The notes under the pieces were generated by a model, which did not search any database, was not told the DNA's origin, and was given only the letters and a program-made list of their open reading frames with translations. The position numbers and the translations under genes were made by a program. 64,000 nucleotides of DNA, from NCBI GenBank assembly GCA_029265405.1, contig JAJUJI010000013.1:1-64000 (forward strand). Reading direction: 5' to 3'. This document shows positions 8,945 through 17,002 of the stretch, in pieces (positions within the stretch are counted from its first letter, which is position 1; every line of letters begins with the position of its first letter). The DNA comes from Clostridiales bacterium. Lineage in GTDB: Bacteria; Bacillota; Clostridia; Oscillospirales; Oscillospiraceae.

Positions 8945-10021
8945 TTGAAGCACATTCAGGAAGCCTTCAGTCTGGACCTGGCAAAAACGCCTCTGGCCCG
9001 GCGCGGCTCGCGCCCCGTCCTTCTCCAATTGCCGGATGGCTGCTATTTGGGGCTCAAGCCTGCCGGAAATGCGCTGCCCTTTGCCCAGGTTTTCGGCGGC
9101 ACAAGCTCTATGGGCATTCTTCGAATCCAGATTATGGACGGGGGGAAGGAGCTGCCCTATAGCGTCAATGCCGGACCTTTTATAGCCGAGCTGATAACCG
9201 GAAAGGGAAGAGTCCGCTTTGCCATCGATAAGGCCGCCAACGCCCTGAGGATGGAGGGAGATGTACCCCAGCTTCGCTTAAGCAGCCCCCTGACAGGCGC
9301 CAACTCCGTGAAATATGCCGACGGGGTGGAAACGAATCTGGGCGGGCGCGTGGTTCACAGGATACTGCGCGGGACCTTCGAATTCGACGATTCGTGGATG
9401 CTGAAGCGCTGGAGCAGCGTCCCGCCCTGCCTGGATATAATGGCCGTTGACGGGCGCATGGAAGCGGCATGCATCGAGCTGCCCGCCGACACCGACGTCC
9501 CGGAGATTACAAGGAGCCTTGACGAATGCGCAGCCGAAAACAAGGCTGATTTTGAAGCCTTTTGCGATACCCTGAAGCCCACGGACGGCCTTACGGCCTA
9601 CAGGCTGTGGTCGGAGGCCCGGAAAACGGGTTCAGCCGAGCTGGCGTGCGAATCTTATCTGTTTTCTGATCCCCGCGCCGTGTTCGAGCTTGCGCTGGCC
9701 TCTGCTGAGGCCGGGAAGAGCGGCATTACGCCGCTGTTCGGCGCCGTCGTGCTCCGCATGCGCGACGAGGGCATGCTGGAAAAAATTTCTGAAGAAGATA
9801 TCGCAAGATTGCGCGAGGCGCTGAAGGACGCTCTTGCCTGGTGGCGGAAATACCGCTTTGATACGGCCAGGGGGCGCTATTTTTATGCTTACCGAGACGA
9901 AACCGGGGAAGAAAACCCTCAATGGTTCGGAGAGGCGCCGGTATATGCGCCGCAGCTTCAGGAGAGGCTGTCGCAGCTTGAGGCAGCAGTGGGTGCGCTG
10001 GAGTGGGGAGGATGGAATTGA
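8945..10021 (+). CDS. Shortened paralogue of the adjacent six-hairpin glycosidase-like protein
   Basis: 358 residues beginning at a TTG with AAGGAGG 7 nt upstream. No family is recognised with certainty. The first 200 residues are beta-rich and align by eye with the next gene: RRGS near the N-terminus in both, and a shared NKADFEAF segment at the junction to the helical part. After that junction the partner has a 400-residue alpha/alpha barrel, whereas this protein has only about 150 residues of helix. It lacks the DSGWD catalytic-type motif. It probably arose by duplication and loss of most of the barrel, and may be a non-catalytic partner or accessory subunit. The stop overlaps the start of the next gene (TGATG), indicating translational coupling. 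Confidence 0.7.
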   Translation: MKHIQEAFSLDLAKTPLARRGSRPVLLQLPDGCYLGLKPAGNALPFAQVFGGTSSMGILRIQIMDGGKELPYSVNAGPFIAELITGKGRVRFAIDKAANALRMEGDVPQLRLSSPLTGANSVKYADGVETNLGGRVVHRILRGTFEFDDSWMLKRWSSVPPCLDIMAVDGRMEAACIELPADTDVPEITRSLDECAAENKADFEAFCDTLKPTDGLTAYRLWSEARKTGSAELACESYLFSDPRAVFELALASAEAGKSGITPLFGAVVLRMRDEGMLEKISEEDIARLREALKDALAWWRKYRFDTARGRYFYAYRDETGEENPQWFGEAPVYAPQLQERLSQLEAAVGALEWGGWN

Positions 10022-11820
10022 TGTTCGGGTTTGGAAAGGGACAAAAGTTTGACCTGATCCGCGCTCCGTACGGAAGGCGCGGCTCCGGCTTCTATCTTTT
10101 TGAGGATTACTATCTGCCGCTTATCCGCCTGAGCAACACAAAGGCGGACTCGATGATGAGCGGGGGAGACTTCGTATTCGACATTAAAATATTGCAGTAT
10201 GAAAGGCCAGTGCGCTACTACTACTTTGCCGACGCGGGCTCGCTTAAGATGACCCAGTACGGCGAGGTGGGGGGGACTGCGGAGATAGCGCTGACGGACA
10301 AAAATATGCTGCGCATTCGCGGCAACTGCGCTCTGCGCATAGAGCTGCGCTCGGCCCGGGAGGGCGGAGGAGCGGCTGCCTGCCGGGGCGTCTTTCCTTT
10401 TTTGGACGGCAGCGGAACGGAGCTGTATTTTGGCAAGCACGGTAAAATGTTTTTCAAGCCGCTTGAAGGCTCTGTCAGCGTCGAGGCAGTCTACGACAGG
10501 GCGCAAGGCAAATACGCAAGCTGCGCCGTCCTTGTCAAGCCGGACGAAGAAACCGACAGCTTCGACATAGCCGTTCATGAATACATGAGCGGAGAGTTCT
10601 CATACGGCGGCGCTTACGAGCCCTTCGACAAAGTCGTAGCCGACAACAAGGCCGATTTCGAGGCGTTCAAAAAGAATTACAGGCCCGCCGCCAGTGGATA
10701 CGAGGAAGCGGCGGAATACGCCATGTGGCTTATATGGACGCACCGGGTAAACCCCGGCGGATACATTAAGGCGCCGATGATACTTATGCATTTGCAGTGG
10801 CTGAACGCCTGCTGCGCCTGGCAGCAGAGCCTGCACGCCATGGCCATGCAGGGAAATCCTAAGGAGGGCTGGCGGCAGATCTGCGCCCTGTTTGAGCATC
10901 AGGACGAAAGAACCGGCAAGCTGCCGGGCATGCTTTTCTATTCCGGAGCGGGTGCGATCCAGGCTCCTTTCCAGGGCTTTGCGCTGGACTTTCTAATACG
11001 CAAATGCGGCGACGGCTTCCTTACGGCCGAGGAATGCAAAAGGATGTATCCCAAGTTTGCCAAGTGGGCCAATTATTGGACCACCTACCGCTCGGCCGGC
11101 CGGGGCGACGATCTGATAGCCGTCAACTCGCCGCACGACAGCGGCTGGGACGACGCTTCCATTTTTAAGGACGGCTTCCCGTGCAGCAGCCCCGATTTGA
11201 TAGCTTTCCTTGTGGCGCTCATGTCCGCCACCGCCAGACTTGCACGTGGAGCCGGCGAGGAGGAGGCCGCAAAGGAGTGGCAGGGCCGCTCCGACAGGCT
11301 GCTGAACACGCTCATCACCGAATTCTGGGACGGCGAAAGGTTCATATCAAGGAAGAAAGGCCGCCCGGTGGACAGCCTCAGCCTTGCAAACTACCAGCCC
11401 ATACTGCTGGGCGACAGGCTGCCGCGTCATATTATCGACAAGATAGCCGAGAAGCTTATGATAGAGGGCGAGCTGCTCAGCCCCATAGGCTTGTGCACCG
11501 AAAGCATGAAGAGCCCTCTTTGCTCCTTTGTTGACCAGTTTGTGCTGGGGCGTGTGGTGGCGCCCGCCAACCTGATAATTACGGCGGGCTTGCACATTGC
11601 CGGGAAAACGAAGGAAGCGTCGATAATAGCGAGGCGCTTCTGCGACAAGCTCAGGGAGGAGGGTATGATCCTCGGCTTTGCCCCCTACAGCCGTCATCCG
11701 CTGACGGGTGAAAAAATACGCTTCAATCAGCCTCCGGCGGCAAACGATCCCTGGCCCTGGAGCGGTTGGGCGGCAGGCAGCTTCATGACCATGGCGACAA
11801 CGCTGGTGGTTGATGAATAA
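10021..11820 (+). CDS. Six-hairpin (alpha/alpha)6 glycoside hydrolase, GH63/MGH1-like
   Basis: 599 residues. The N-terminal 200 residues form a beta-sandwich-like domain; the rest is an alpha/alpha barrel with aromatic-rich motifs LQWLNACCAWQQS, GKLPGMLFYSG, NSPHDSGWDDAS and PWPWSGWAAGSF. The DSGWDD and C-terminal WSGW segments are characteristic of glucosidase/trehalase-like GH63 and mannosylglycerate-hydrolase-like enzymes. There is no signal peptide. The start at 10021 overlaps the upstream stop by one base and has GGGAGG 9 nt before it. As last gene of an aguA operon it likely trims an oligosaccharide from plant hemicellulose; the exact linkage cannot be read from sequence. Confidence 0.8.
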   Translation: MFGFGKGQKFDLIRAPYGRRGSGFYLFEDYYLPLIRLSNTKADSMMSGGDFVFDIKILQYERPVRYYYFADAGSLKMTQYGEVGGTAEIALTDKNMLRIRGNCALRIELRSAREGGGAAACRGVFPFLDGSGTELYFGKHGKMFFKPLEGSVSVEAVYDRAQGKYASCAVLVKPDEETDSFDIAVHEYMSGEFSYGGAYEPFDKVVADNKADFEAFKKNYRPAASGYEEAAEYAMWLIWTHRVNPGGYIKAPMILMHLQWLNACCAWQQSLHAMAMQGNPKEGWRQICALFEHQDERTGKLPGMLFYSGAGAIQAPFQGFALDFLIRKCGDGFLTAEECKRMYPKFAKWANYWTTYRSAGRGDDLIAVNSPHDSGWDDASIFKDGFPCSSPDLIAFLVALMSATARLARGAGEEEAAKEWQGRSDRLLNTLITEFWDGERFISRKKGRPVDSLSLANYQPILLGDRLPRHIIDKIAEKLMIEGELLSPIGLCTESMKSPLCSFVDQFVLGRVVAPANLIITAGLHIAGKTKEASIIARRFCDKLREEGMILGFAPYSRHPLTGEKIRFNQPPAANDPWPWSGWAAGSFMTMATTLVVDE

Positions 11821-11883
11821 TAAAAGCTGGCTTTGCAATAATAGCATTAGGCTATGAAGTAAAAAAATAAGCGCATAACGCTA

Positions 11884-11912
11884 TTGACAGCAAAAATACC
11901 GGACAGTATAAT
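11884..11912 (+). promoter_or_regulatory. Consensus sigma-A promoter with no gene downstream
   Basis: TTGACA at 11884-11889, 17-bp spacer, TATAAT at 11907-11912: a perfect consensus promoter in a 292-bp intergenic region. Expected transcription start is near 11919. It points at the 3' end of a convergent HAD gene, so it most likely drives a non-coding RNA. Confidence 0.8.
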
Positions 11913-11927
11913 AATTACGCACATATT

Positions 11928-11942
11928 CGGAAACGCTTCCCG
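11928..11942. promoter_or_regulatory. cre/LacI-type operator-like palindrome
   Basis: CGGAAACGCTTCCCG, read on the minus strand as GGGAAGCGTTTCCG, matches 12 of 14 positions of the catabolite-responsive element pattern TGNAAGCGNTTNCA. It sits about 10-23 nt after the predicted start of the orphan promoter, where CcpA or a LacI-family repressor would block elongation. Confidence 0.5.
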
Positions 11943-12060
11943 ACCTGATTTGAAGGAAGCAAAATGTTGCGCGCCGGAGTGCCTGGCCGGTTGCGCGCGG
12001 CTGCGGGACGGGTGCGTGCAATCGCAAGTTGCACCCCGTCCCGCTCTCCTCACTATTTTA

Positions 12061-12091
12061 AAGCCCCGGAAAGCAAAGCTTCCCGGGGCTT
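12061..12091. terminator. Bidirectional hairpin terminator
   Basis: AAGCCCCGG / CCGGGGCTT with an inner AAGC/GCTT stem and AAA loop. It serves the convergent HAD gene on the minus strand (followed there by TTTAAAAT) and the candidate small RNA on the plus strand. Confidence 0.7.
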
Positions 12092-12112
12092 GTTGGATTC
12101 CATGCCGAAAGC

Positions 12113-12670
12113 TCAACCGTTCCAGGGGCTGAGCTTTTCCTTTTTCACTAGAAAGGCCCTTTTGGCCAGCCGCGCAAGCGGCGCGTCGCTCCGCGAGTCG
12201 GAGTAAAAGCCGTCTATTTCCGCGTCGGGATAAGCCAGGCGGAACCTGCGCGCCTTTTCCTCTCCGTGGCAGTTGGGACCGTTGAATTTGCCCGTTTTCC
12301 CGTCAACCTCCGTTGCGATGAGGCTAACGCCCAGCTTGCGGCATATGGGCTCCAGCGCAAAGCGGGAGGAGGCGGAAACGATCACGTCGGCACCGCTCTT
12401 CTGCCTCAGATACCAGTACGACAGCTTGCGCTCATGTACGGCCCAGAAATCCGCCAAAAAGCTCTCCATGTCAGGAATATACCTCACGACGGCAAAAAGC
12501 CTTTCCTTAAAGTCCTCCTTCTTCGATATGCCCAGCGCATATCTGATGCCGAACCAGGCCATGGCCGGAAGCGCTGCCATGGAGCGGGGGTATCTAAGCA
12601 GCGCATACTTAATAAGGTCGGCCGAGCTGTCGCCCTTATATATGGTTTTATCGAAATCATAAACGTTCAT
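12113..12670 (-). CDS. HAD-superfamily (IB) phosphatase
   Basis: 185 residues. The first HAD motif YDFDKT (DxDxT) lies at residues 4-9 with Asp5 as nucleophile, motif II Ser/Thr in VIVSASSR, motif III Lys in HGEEKARR, and motif IV in YSDSRSDAPL. This arrangement fits the HAD-IB group (phosphoserine phosphatase, PGP and lipid-phosphate phosphatases). The physiological substrate is unknown. The ATG at 12670 is the natural start of the domain yet has no ribosome site, and a near-consensus promoter lies so close that the mRNA should begin at or next to the A of the ATG, i.e. be leaderless. The upstream promoter overlaps a divergent one for the MarR side. Confidence 0.85.
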   Translation of the reverse strand: MNVYDFDKTIYKGDSSADLIKYALLRYPRSMAALPAMAWFGIRYALGISKKEDFKERLFAVVRYIPDMESFLADFWAVHERKLSYWYLRQKSGADVIVSASSRFALEPICRKLGVSLIATEVDGKTGKFNGPNCHGEEKARRFRLAYPDAEIDGFYSDSRSDAPLARLAKRAFLVKKEKLSPWNG

Positions 12671-12676
12671 ACTCAA

Positions 12677-12705
12677 ATTATACCAAGCTTTCTGAGTATT
12701 GACAA
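12677..12705 (-). promoter_or_regulatory. Promoter of the HAD gene, predicting a leaderless mRNA
   Basis: On the minus strand TTGTCA (12705-12700), 17-bp spacer, TATAAT (12682-12677). Six nucleotides separate the -10 box from the ATG, so +1 would fall on the ATG itself. Confidence 0.75.
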
Positions 12706-12727
12706 GAAAAGAAGGGTAATCTATTAT
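12699..12727 (+). promoter_or_regulatory. Divergent promoter toward the MarR/GltS genes
   Basis: TTGACA 12699-12704, 17-bp spacer, TATTAT 12722-12727. Its -35 box overlaps the -35 box of the HAD promoter on the other strand (palindromic TTGACAA/TTGTCAA). The same GTATTGACAAG string recurs at 12755-12765, followed by an AGCGGC-AAGA-GCCGCT hairpin in the long MarR leader. Confidence 0.6.
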
Positions 12728-12964
12728 ATAAATAATTTTATATAAATCTGCTCGGTATTGACAAGCGGCAAGAGCCGCTTCCGGCCATGGCGCAAAGGCG
12801 CAGGTGCGGCGGGGCTGCCGCCGGATGTAATATTGAGTTGACAATTATATGGGATAATCATACTCACTGCAGCCGCGACGCAAGCGGGTATTAAGCCGTT
12901 TAACAAGAAATTAACGGCTTTCTTTGCCTGCGGCGGTTGACCGCCGCACAAAACGGAGGTTATT

Positions 12965-13387
12965 ATGTTATATAAAACGGTGACCGAGCTGTATAAAAAG
13001 TTCAGGCTTATACATTATAAGGAGCTGTTCGGCCGCATAAGGGAAAAGGACGGCAGCCTCAGCGCAACGGAGGCTTTTGCGGCGGACGTTATATATTTGC
13101 TCGGGAATCCCACCATATCGCAATTTGCGGAGGCCATCGGAGTTTCGCAGCCGAACGCGACATATAAGGCCAACAACCTTGCGGCCAAGGGTTATGTGAT
13201 AAAGACCCTGTCGGAGGACGACAAGCGCGAATGCAGGCTCATGGTTTCGGATAAGTTTTACTCTTATTACGACACCTCAAACGCCTTTATAGCAAAGGCG
13301 GTCGAGAAGCTGTCGGGCGAGTTTACCGAAGAGGAAATGAACATAGCGGAAAGAATGCTCAATACTTTAAATCTGTCGGTGAAGTAA
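12965..13387 (+). CDS. MarR-family transcriptional regulator
   Basis: 140 residues with the winged-helix layout of MarR repressors: an N-terminal dimerisation helix, recognition helix region in TISQFAEAIGVSQPNATYKANNLAAKG, and a wing with TLSEDDKRECRL where the Asp-Lys-Arg-Glu pattern is typical. ACGGAGG precedes the ATG. It lies 57 nt upstream of the GltS-type transporter on the same strand and probably regulates it and itself; a palindromic promoter region upstream could be its operator. The effector is unknown. Confidence 0.9.
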   Translation: MLYKTVTELYKKFRLIHYKELFGRIREKDGSLSATEAFAADVIYLLGNPTISQFAEAIGVSQPNATYKANNLAAKGYVIKTLSEDDKRECRLMVSDKFYSYYDTSNAFIAKAVEKLSGEFTEEEMNIAERMLNTLNLSVK

Positions 13388-13444
13388 CCGCCGCGCCGTA
13401 ATGTGCGCTGCGGCTATGCCGGTTCAAGGAGGAACGGGCGCTAA

Positions 13445-14860
13445 ATGACTACGGGCCTGAATTTTTGGGATACGCAGGTATGGAGTTTTGTCATCACGCT
13501 TACGCTGCTTCTGGGCACGATGATAGCCGCAAATATACTGCGCAATACGGTTAGGTTAATCCGCAGGCTTATGATACCAAGCTCGGTTTTGGGGGGCTTC
13601 CTGCTGCTTGCCGCAGACTTTTTGCTTGAAAGGCTGGCGGGCGTTAAGCTGCTGAACACCGCAACTCTGGAAATGCTCACCTACCATGGCTTGGGCCTGG
13701 GTTTTGTAGCCATGGCGCTTAGGAAGATAGACAAGAAGCAGGACAAAAGGTCAAGAACGGGCGCTTTCGATGCGGGAGTGACGGTAGTGGCCGCCTATTT
13801 GATACAGGCGGTATTGGGCCTGGGCGTTACGATAGGGCTTTATTATCTGCTGGGCAGCTTTTGGGCCTCTGGCCTTCTTCTGCCCATGGGCTACGGGCAG
13901 GGTCCGGGCCAGGCTTACAACTGGGGCCACAACTACGAGACCGTCTGCGGCTTTGCCAGCGGAACCAGCTTCGGTCTGACCGTCGCCGCCATGGGCTTTG
14001 TTTCGGCAAGCATAGGAGGCGTCATTTATCTAAACGTGCTCAGGAGGAAGGGCATATTCAAGGGTAGCATTGGCGAAGGAACGATAGACGACGACCTTAC
14101 CGCCGAGCATATAACCGGAGGCGACGAGATCCCGCTTTCCGAATCCATGGATAAATTCACCGTGCAGCTTGCGCTTGTATTCATATCGTATATCGCGGCT
14201 TATCTTTTTATGCAGGGCATAGAAAGCGTCATTGAAACGGGCGTCATGGGCAATTTCGGATACAATACCGTAAGGCCTCTGGTCTGGGGCTTCAACTTTC
14301 TGATAGGCACTATTTTTGCTCTTGTTTTAAAGGCCGCACTTAGAGGACTGAAGAAAAAGGGCGTTATTAAAAGGGAATACACCAACGATTTCATGCAAAA
14401 CCGCATAGCCGGCTTCATGTTCGACGTAATGGTGGTTGCCTCGATAGCGGCTATAAAGCTTTCGGCCTTCACAAGGCATGAGTTCATAATACCGCTCGCG
14501 CTGATATGCGTTTTAGGGGCGGTCATAACGTATTTTTATCTGCTTATTGTTTGCAGGCGTGTCTTTCCGCAATATGAGCATGAGGCCTTTCTTTCGCTTT
14601 ACGGCATGCTGACAGGCACAGCAAGCACGGGCGTCATACTCCTGAGGGAAAAGGATCCGAAATTTGAAACGCAGGCTTGCGACAACCTTGTCTATCATCA
14701 GCCCTGGGCCATACTGTTTGGCTTCCCGATGCTTCTGCTGCTCAGCTACGCCCCGCAGAGCGTCAACAAGTCGCTGATAACGCTGGCGGTCCTTGCGCTG
14801 CTGTTTGCGGTTATGAACGCGATACTGTTCAGAAAGGCCCTTTTCCGCCGCGAAAAATGA
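13445..14860 (+). CDS. Sodium/glutamate symporter family protein (GltS-like)
   Basis: 471 residues with about 10-12 membrane segments. The hallmark GYGQGPGQAYNWG motif in the first half, along with IPSSVLGGF near the N-terminus and TGTASTGVILLREKDP in the second half, identify the ESS/GltS family of Na+-coupled glutamate transporters. Length is slightly above the usual 400-430 residues, with a cytoplasmic loop around 205-235 rich in acidic residues. GltS-like paralogues in Clostridia may carry other dicarboxylates or amino acids, so substrate is tentative. A good AAGGAGG precedes the ATG. Probably co-transcribed with the MarR gene. Confidence 0.85.
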   Translation: MTTGLNFWDTQVWSFVITLTLLLGTMIAANILRNTVRLIRRLMIPSSVLGGFLLLAADFLLERLAGVKLLNTATLEMLTYHGLGLGFVAMALRKIDKKQDKRSRTGAFDAGVTVVAAYLIQAVLGLGVTIGLYYLLGSFWASGLLLPMGYGQGPGQAYNWGHNYETVCGFASGTSFGLTVAAMGFVSASIGGVIYLNVLRRKGIFKGSIGEGTIDDDLTAEHITGGDEIPLSESMDKFTVQLALVFISYIAAYLFMQGIESVIETGVMGNFGYNTVRPLVWGFNFLIGTIFALVLKAALRGLKKKGVIKREYTNDFMQNRIAGFMFDVMVVASIAAIKLSAFTRHEFIIPLALICVLGAVITYFYLLIVCRRVFPQYEHEAFLSLYGMLTGTASTGVILLREKDPKFETQACDNLVYHQPWAILFGFPMLLLLSYAPQSVNKSLITLAVLALLFAVMNAILFRKALFRREK

Positions 14861-14874
14861 GGATGCCTGTCCGA

Positions 14875-14898
14875 CGCCGCGGAAGCGCTTCCGCGGCG
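14875..14898. terminator. Perfect 24-bp palindrome after the symporter
   Basis: CGCCGCGGAAGC / GCTTCCGCGGCG, a perfect inverted repeat followed by GTTTCGG; likely a terminator for the symporter operon. Confidence 0.55.
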
Positions 14899-14993
14899 GT
14901 TTCGGCTTGCGGCGTCCCGGCGCGGGGCCCTGTTATGGAAAACAGACTAAGACGGGCAAAAAGGGAGCTGTTGTTTTTATAAAAAAATATTTC

Positions 14994-15022
14994 TTGTAAA
15001 AATCCTGCCGCTGTTGTAGAAT
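14994..15022 (+). promoter_or_regulatory. Promoter of xpt
   Basis: TTGTAA 14994-14999, 17-bp spacer, TAGAAT 15017-15022. Predicted start near 15029 leaves a leader under 30 nt, so there is no room for a purine riboswitch. Confidence 0.6.
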
Positions 15023-15055
15023 AGAGGCAGTTTTTTGTCGGGGAGGATGAATGCT

Positions 15056-15628
15056 TTGCGCCTCTTGGAGGAGAGAATCCGCAGAGACGGCAGAGTTAAA
15101 GAAGGAGACGTCCTGAAGGTTGATGGCTTTTTGAATCACCAGATGGACGTTGAGCTTTTTGCGGAGATGGCCCGCGAGTTCAAGCGGCTCTTCGAGGGCT
15201 GCGGAGTAAACAGAATTTTAACCATAGAGGCGTCCGGAATAGGCCTTGCCTGCATAGCCGCGCAGGAATTCAAATGCCCCGTGATATTCGCCAAAAAAAC
15301 AAGAACCAAAAACATAGCCGGAGACGTCTATACCGCCAAGGTCATGTCCTACACCTCCGGCACCCTATATGACATCATTGTTTCAAAAGAGTATCTTTGC
15401 TCAAGCGACAGGGTGCTGATTATAGACGACTTTCTTGCCAACGGCGCGGCATTGGACGGCTTGATAAGGATAGCCGAGCAGGCCGGAGCCGAGGTGGTCG
15501 GCGCGGGTGTGGCCATAGAAAAGGCCTTCCAGCCCGGCGGCGACAGGATACGGGCCCGGGGCATAAGGGTTGAGGCCCTGGCCCGCATCAAGTCAATGAG
15601 CGAAGCGGGCGGCATAGAATTTTGCTGA
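15056..15628 (+). CDS. xpt: Xanthine phosphoribosyltransferase
   Basis: About 190 residues, the normal Xpt length. Converts xanthine and PRPP to XMP in the cytoplasm. Diagnostic segments are LKVDGFLNHQMD near the N-terminus, TIEASGIGLAC, VIFAKK, and the PRPP loop RVLIIDDFLANGAAL. The start is set at the TTG (15056), 9 nt after GGGGAGG; the in-frame ATG at 15047 abuts the ribosome site and would add only three residues. It precedes a nucleoside importer gene set, consistent with a purine salvage block. Unlike the Bacillus gene, no guanine riboswitch precedes it. Confidence 0.93.
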   Translation: MRLLEERIRRDGRVKEGDVLKVDGFLNHQMDVELFAEMAREFKRLFEGCGVNRILTIEASGIGLACIAAQEFKCPVIFAKKTRTKNIAGDVYTAKVMSYTSGTLYDIIVSKEYLCSSDRVLIIDDFLANGAALDGLIRIAEQAGAEVVGAGVAIEKAFQPGGDRIRARGIRVEALARIKSMSEAGGIEFC

Positions 15629-15753
15629 ACGGGGGAAATCCGCAAGGCGGTTTATTGCCCCAGAATAACGGACGCTGATTTTACAAGCCCCGGCCTGAGA
15701 GCCGAAAAATATATGCCAAAGCTTTTACTATATTTTAATTCGGAGGGAAAGAA

Positions 15754-16956
15754 ATGAAAAAAGTAACAGCGCTGCTGCTCGCGCTCATCCTGTGCCTGAG
15801 CCTGAGCGCCTGCGGAGGAACCAAGGGCAAAAACGCCGACCTGAAGATCGGAGTAATTCTGGTCCACGATGAAAACACCGGCTACGACCTGTCGCATATA
15901 AACGGCATTAAAAAGGCCGCTGCCAATGTCGGGATCAAGGAAGACCAAATCATATGGAAATACTCCATCAGCGAGGATGAAAACTGCTTTGACGCAGCGA
16001 CCGACCTTGTTGAGCAGGGCTGCAAGTACATTATTTCTGACAGCTACGGCCACCAGTCCTATATGCAGCAGGCAGCAGAGGAAAATCCCAACGTTACCTT
16101 CATCGCCATGACGGGCGACACGGCCGCCGCTTCCGGCCTAAAGAATTTCAAAAACGCCTTCTGCAACACCTATGAGGCCCGCTATGTTTCCGGCGTTGTG
16201 GCCGGCATGAAGCTCAAGCAGCTTGTTGACGAAGGAAAGGTAGCGGATAAAAACTACGACGAGGACGGAAACATAAAAATAGGCTATGTCGGCGCGTTCC
16301 CGTATGCCGAGGTTGTTTCCGGCTATACGGCCTTTTATCTCGGGGTTAAGTCGATAGTCGACAATGTCTCCATGGACGTAACCTATACCAACAGCTGGTA
16401 TTCTCCCACCGCCGAAGCCGAGGCTGCCAACGCCCTTATATCCGACGGCAGCATCATCATAAGCCAGCATTCCGACTCCTCGGGGGCCCCGTCGGCCTGC
16501 GAGGCGGCCCTTGCCGCCGGAACCACGGTCTACTGCGTAGGCTACAACGTGGACATGCTGTCTGTGGCTCCCAACGCGGCTCTGACCTCCGCCCTGAACG
16601 ACTGGAGCGTTTACTACACCTACGCTATGAACTGCATGCTCAAGGGCGAGGACATAGCCACAGACTGGGCCAGGGGTTATTCCGAGGGCGCTAACATGAT
16701 ATCTGCCCTTGGCGCCTCCTGCGCTCCCGGCACCAAGGAAAAGGTGGAGGCTGTTGAGGCCGCCATCAAGGACGGCAGCCTGAAGGTATTTGATTGCTCC
16801 ACCTTTACCGTAGGCGGCGAGCATCTGACCTCATATACAAGCTCCTGGGGCCTCAACGGCGCCGAAACCATTAAGGACGGGGTATTTGAGGAATCCGTCA
16901 TCCGCAGCGCTCCCTATTTTGATATCCGCATCGACGGAATCACCGAGCTGAACTGA
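15754..16956 (+). CDS. BMP-family (PnrA-like) nucleoside-binding lipoprotein
   Basis: 400 residues. Lipoprotein signal with lipobox LSAC (Cys20) and the basic-membrane-protein domain: LKIGVILVHDENTGYDLSHINGI at the mature N-terminus, DSYGHQSYMQQ, and GYVGAFPYAEVVSGYTAF. BMP/PnrA proteins bind purine nucleosides outside the membrane and feed an ABC importer. GGAGGGAAAG precedes the ATG. Downstream come an ATPase and two permeases in the order expected for NupNOPQ. A strong hairpin in the 119-nt gap before the ATPase likely lets this gene be expressed at a higher level than the membrane parts. Confidence 0.93.
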   Translation: MKKVTALLLALILCLSLSACGGTKGKNADLKIGVILVHDENTGYDLSHINGIKKAAANVGIKEDQIIWKYSISEDENCFDAATDLVEQGCKYIISDSYGHQSYMQQAAEENPNVTFIAMTGDTAAASGLKNFKNAFCNTYEARYVSGVVAGMKLKQLVDEGKVADKNYDEDGNIKIGYVGAFPYAEVVSGYTAFYLGVKSIVDNVSMDVTYTNSWYSPTAEAEAANALISDGSIIISQHSDSSGAPSACEAALAAGTTVYCVGYNVDMLSVAPNAALTSALNDWSVYYTYAMNCMLKGEDIATDWARGYSEGANMISALGASCAPGTKEKVEAVEAAIKDGSLKVFDCSTFTVGGEHLTSYTSSWGLNGAETIKDGVFEESVIRSAPYFDIRIDGITELN

Positions 16957-17002
16957 TCATGCTCCCGCAGGGAGCCGCCGCGCAGCGGCTTACCCGGTTT
17001 TT

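Larger units (their letters stand above)
11919..12091 (+). ncRNA. Putative small regulatory RNA
   Basis: Predicted transcript of about 170 nt from the consensus promoter. It contains a strong hairpin (10-bp stem GCGGGACGGG / CCCGTCCCGC at 12003-12044 with an inner TGCAA/TTGCA stem), then an unpaired CTCTCCTC stretch able to pair with Shine-Dalgarno sequences, and ends in a 9+4-bp hairpin at 12061-12091. The T-run after the last hairpin is modest. An ATG at 11964 opens a frame, but it has unlike-coding composition and runs into the HAD gene. Small RNA is the best reading; no known family is recognised. Confidence 0.45.

Noticed and set aside
11964-12206. 80-codon frame inside the candidate small RNA
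   Set aside because: Arg/Ala-rich from GC composition, interrupted by the terminator hairpin and overlapping the convergent HAD gene.
12833-12855. Third promoter before the MarR gene (TTGACA at 12838)
   Set aside because: The nearest good -10 (GATAAT) is only 9 bp away and nothing suitable lies at 16-18 bp.
14900-15046. Purine riboswitch before xpt
   Set aside because: The predicted transcript start at 15029 leaves under 30 nt of leader, and no purine aptamer core is seen.
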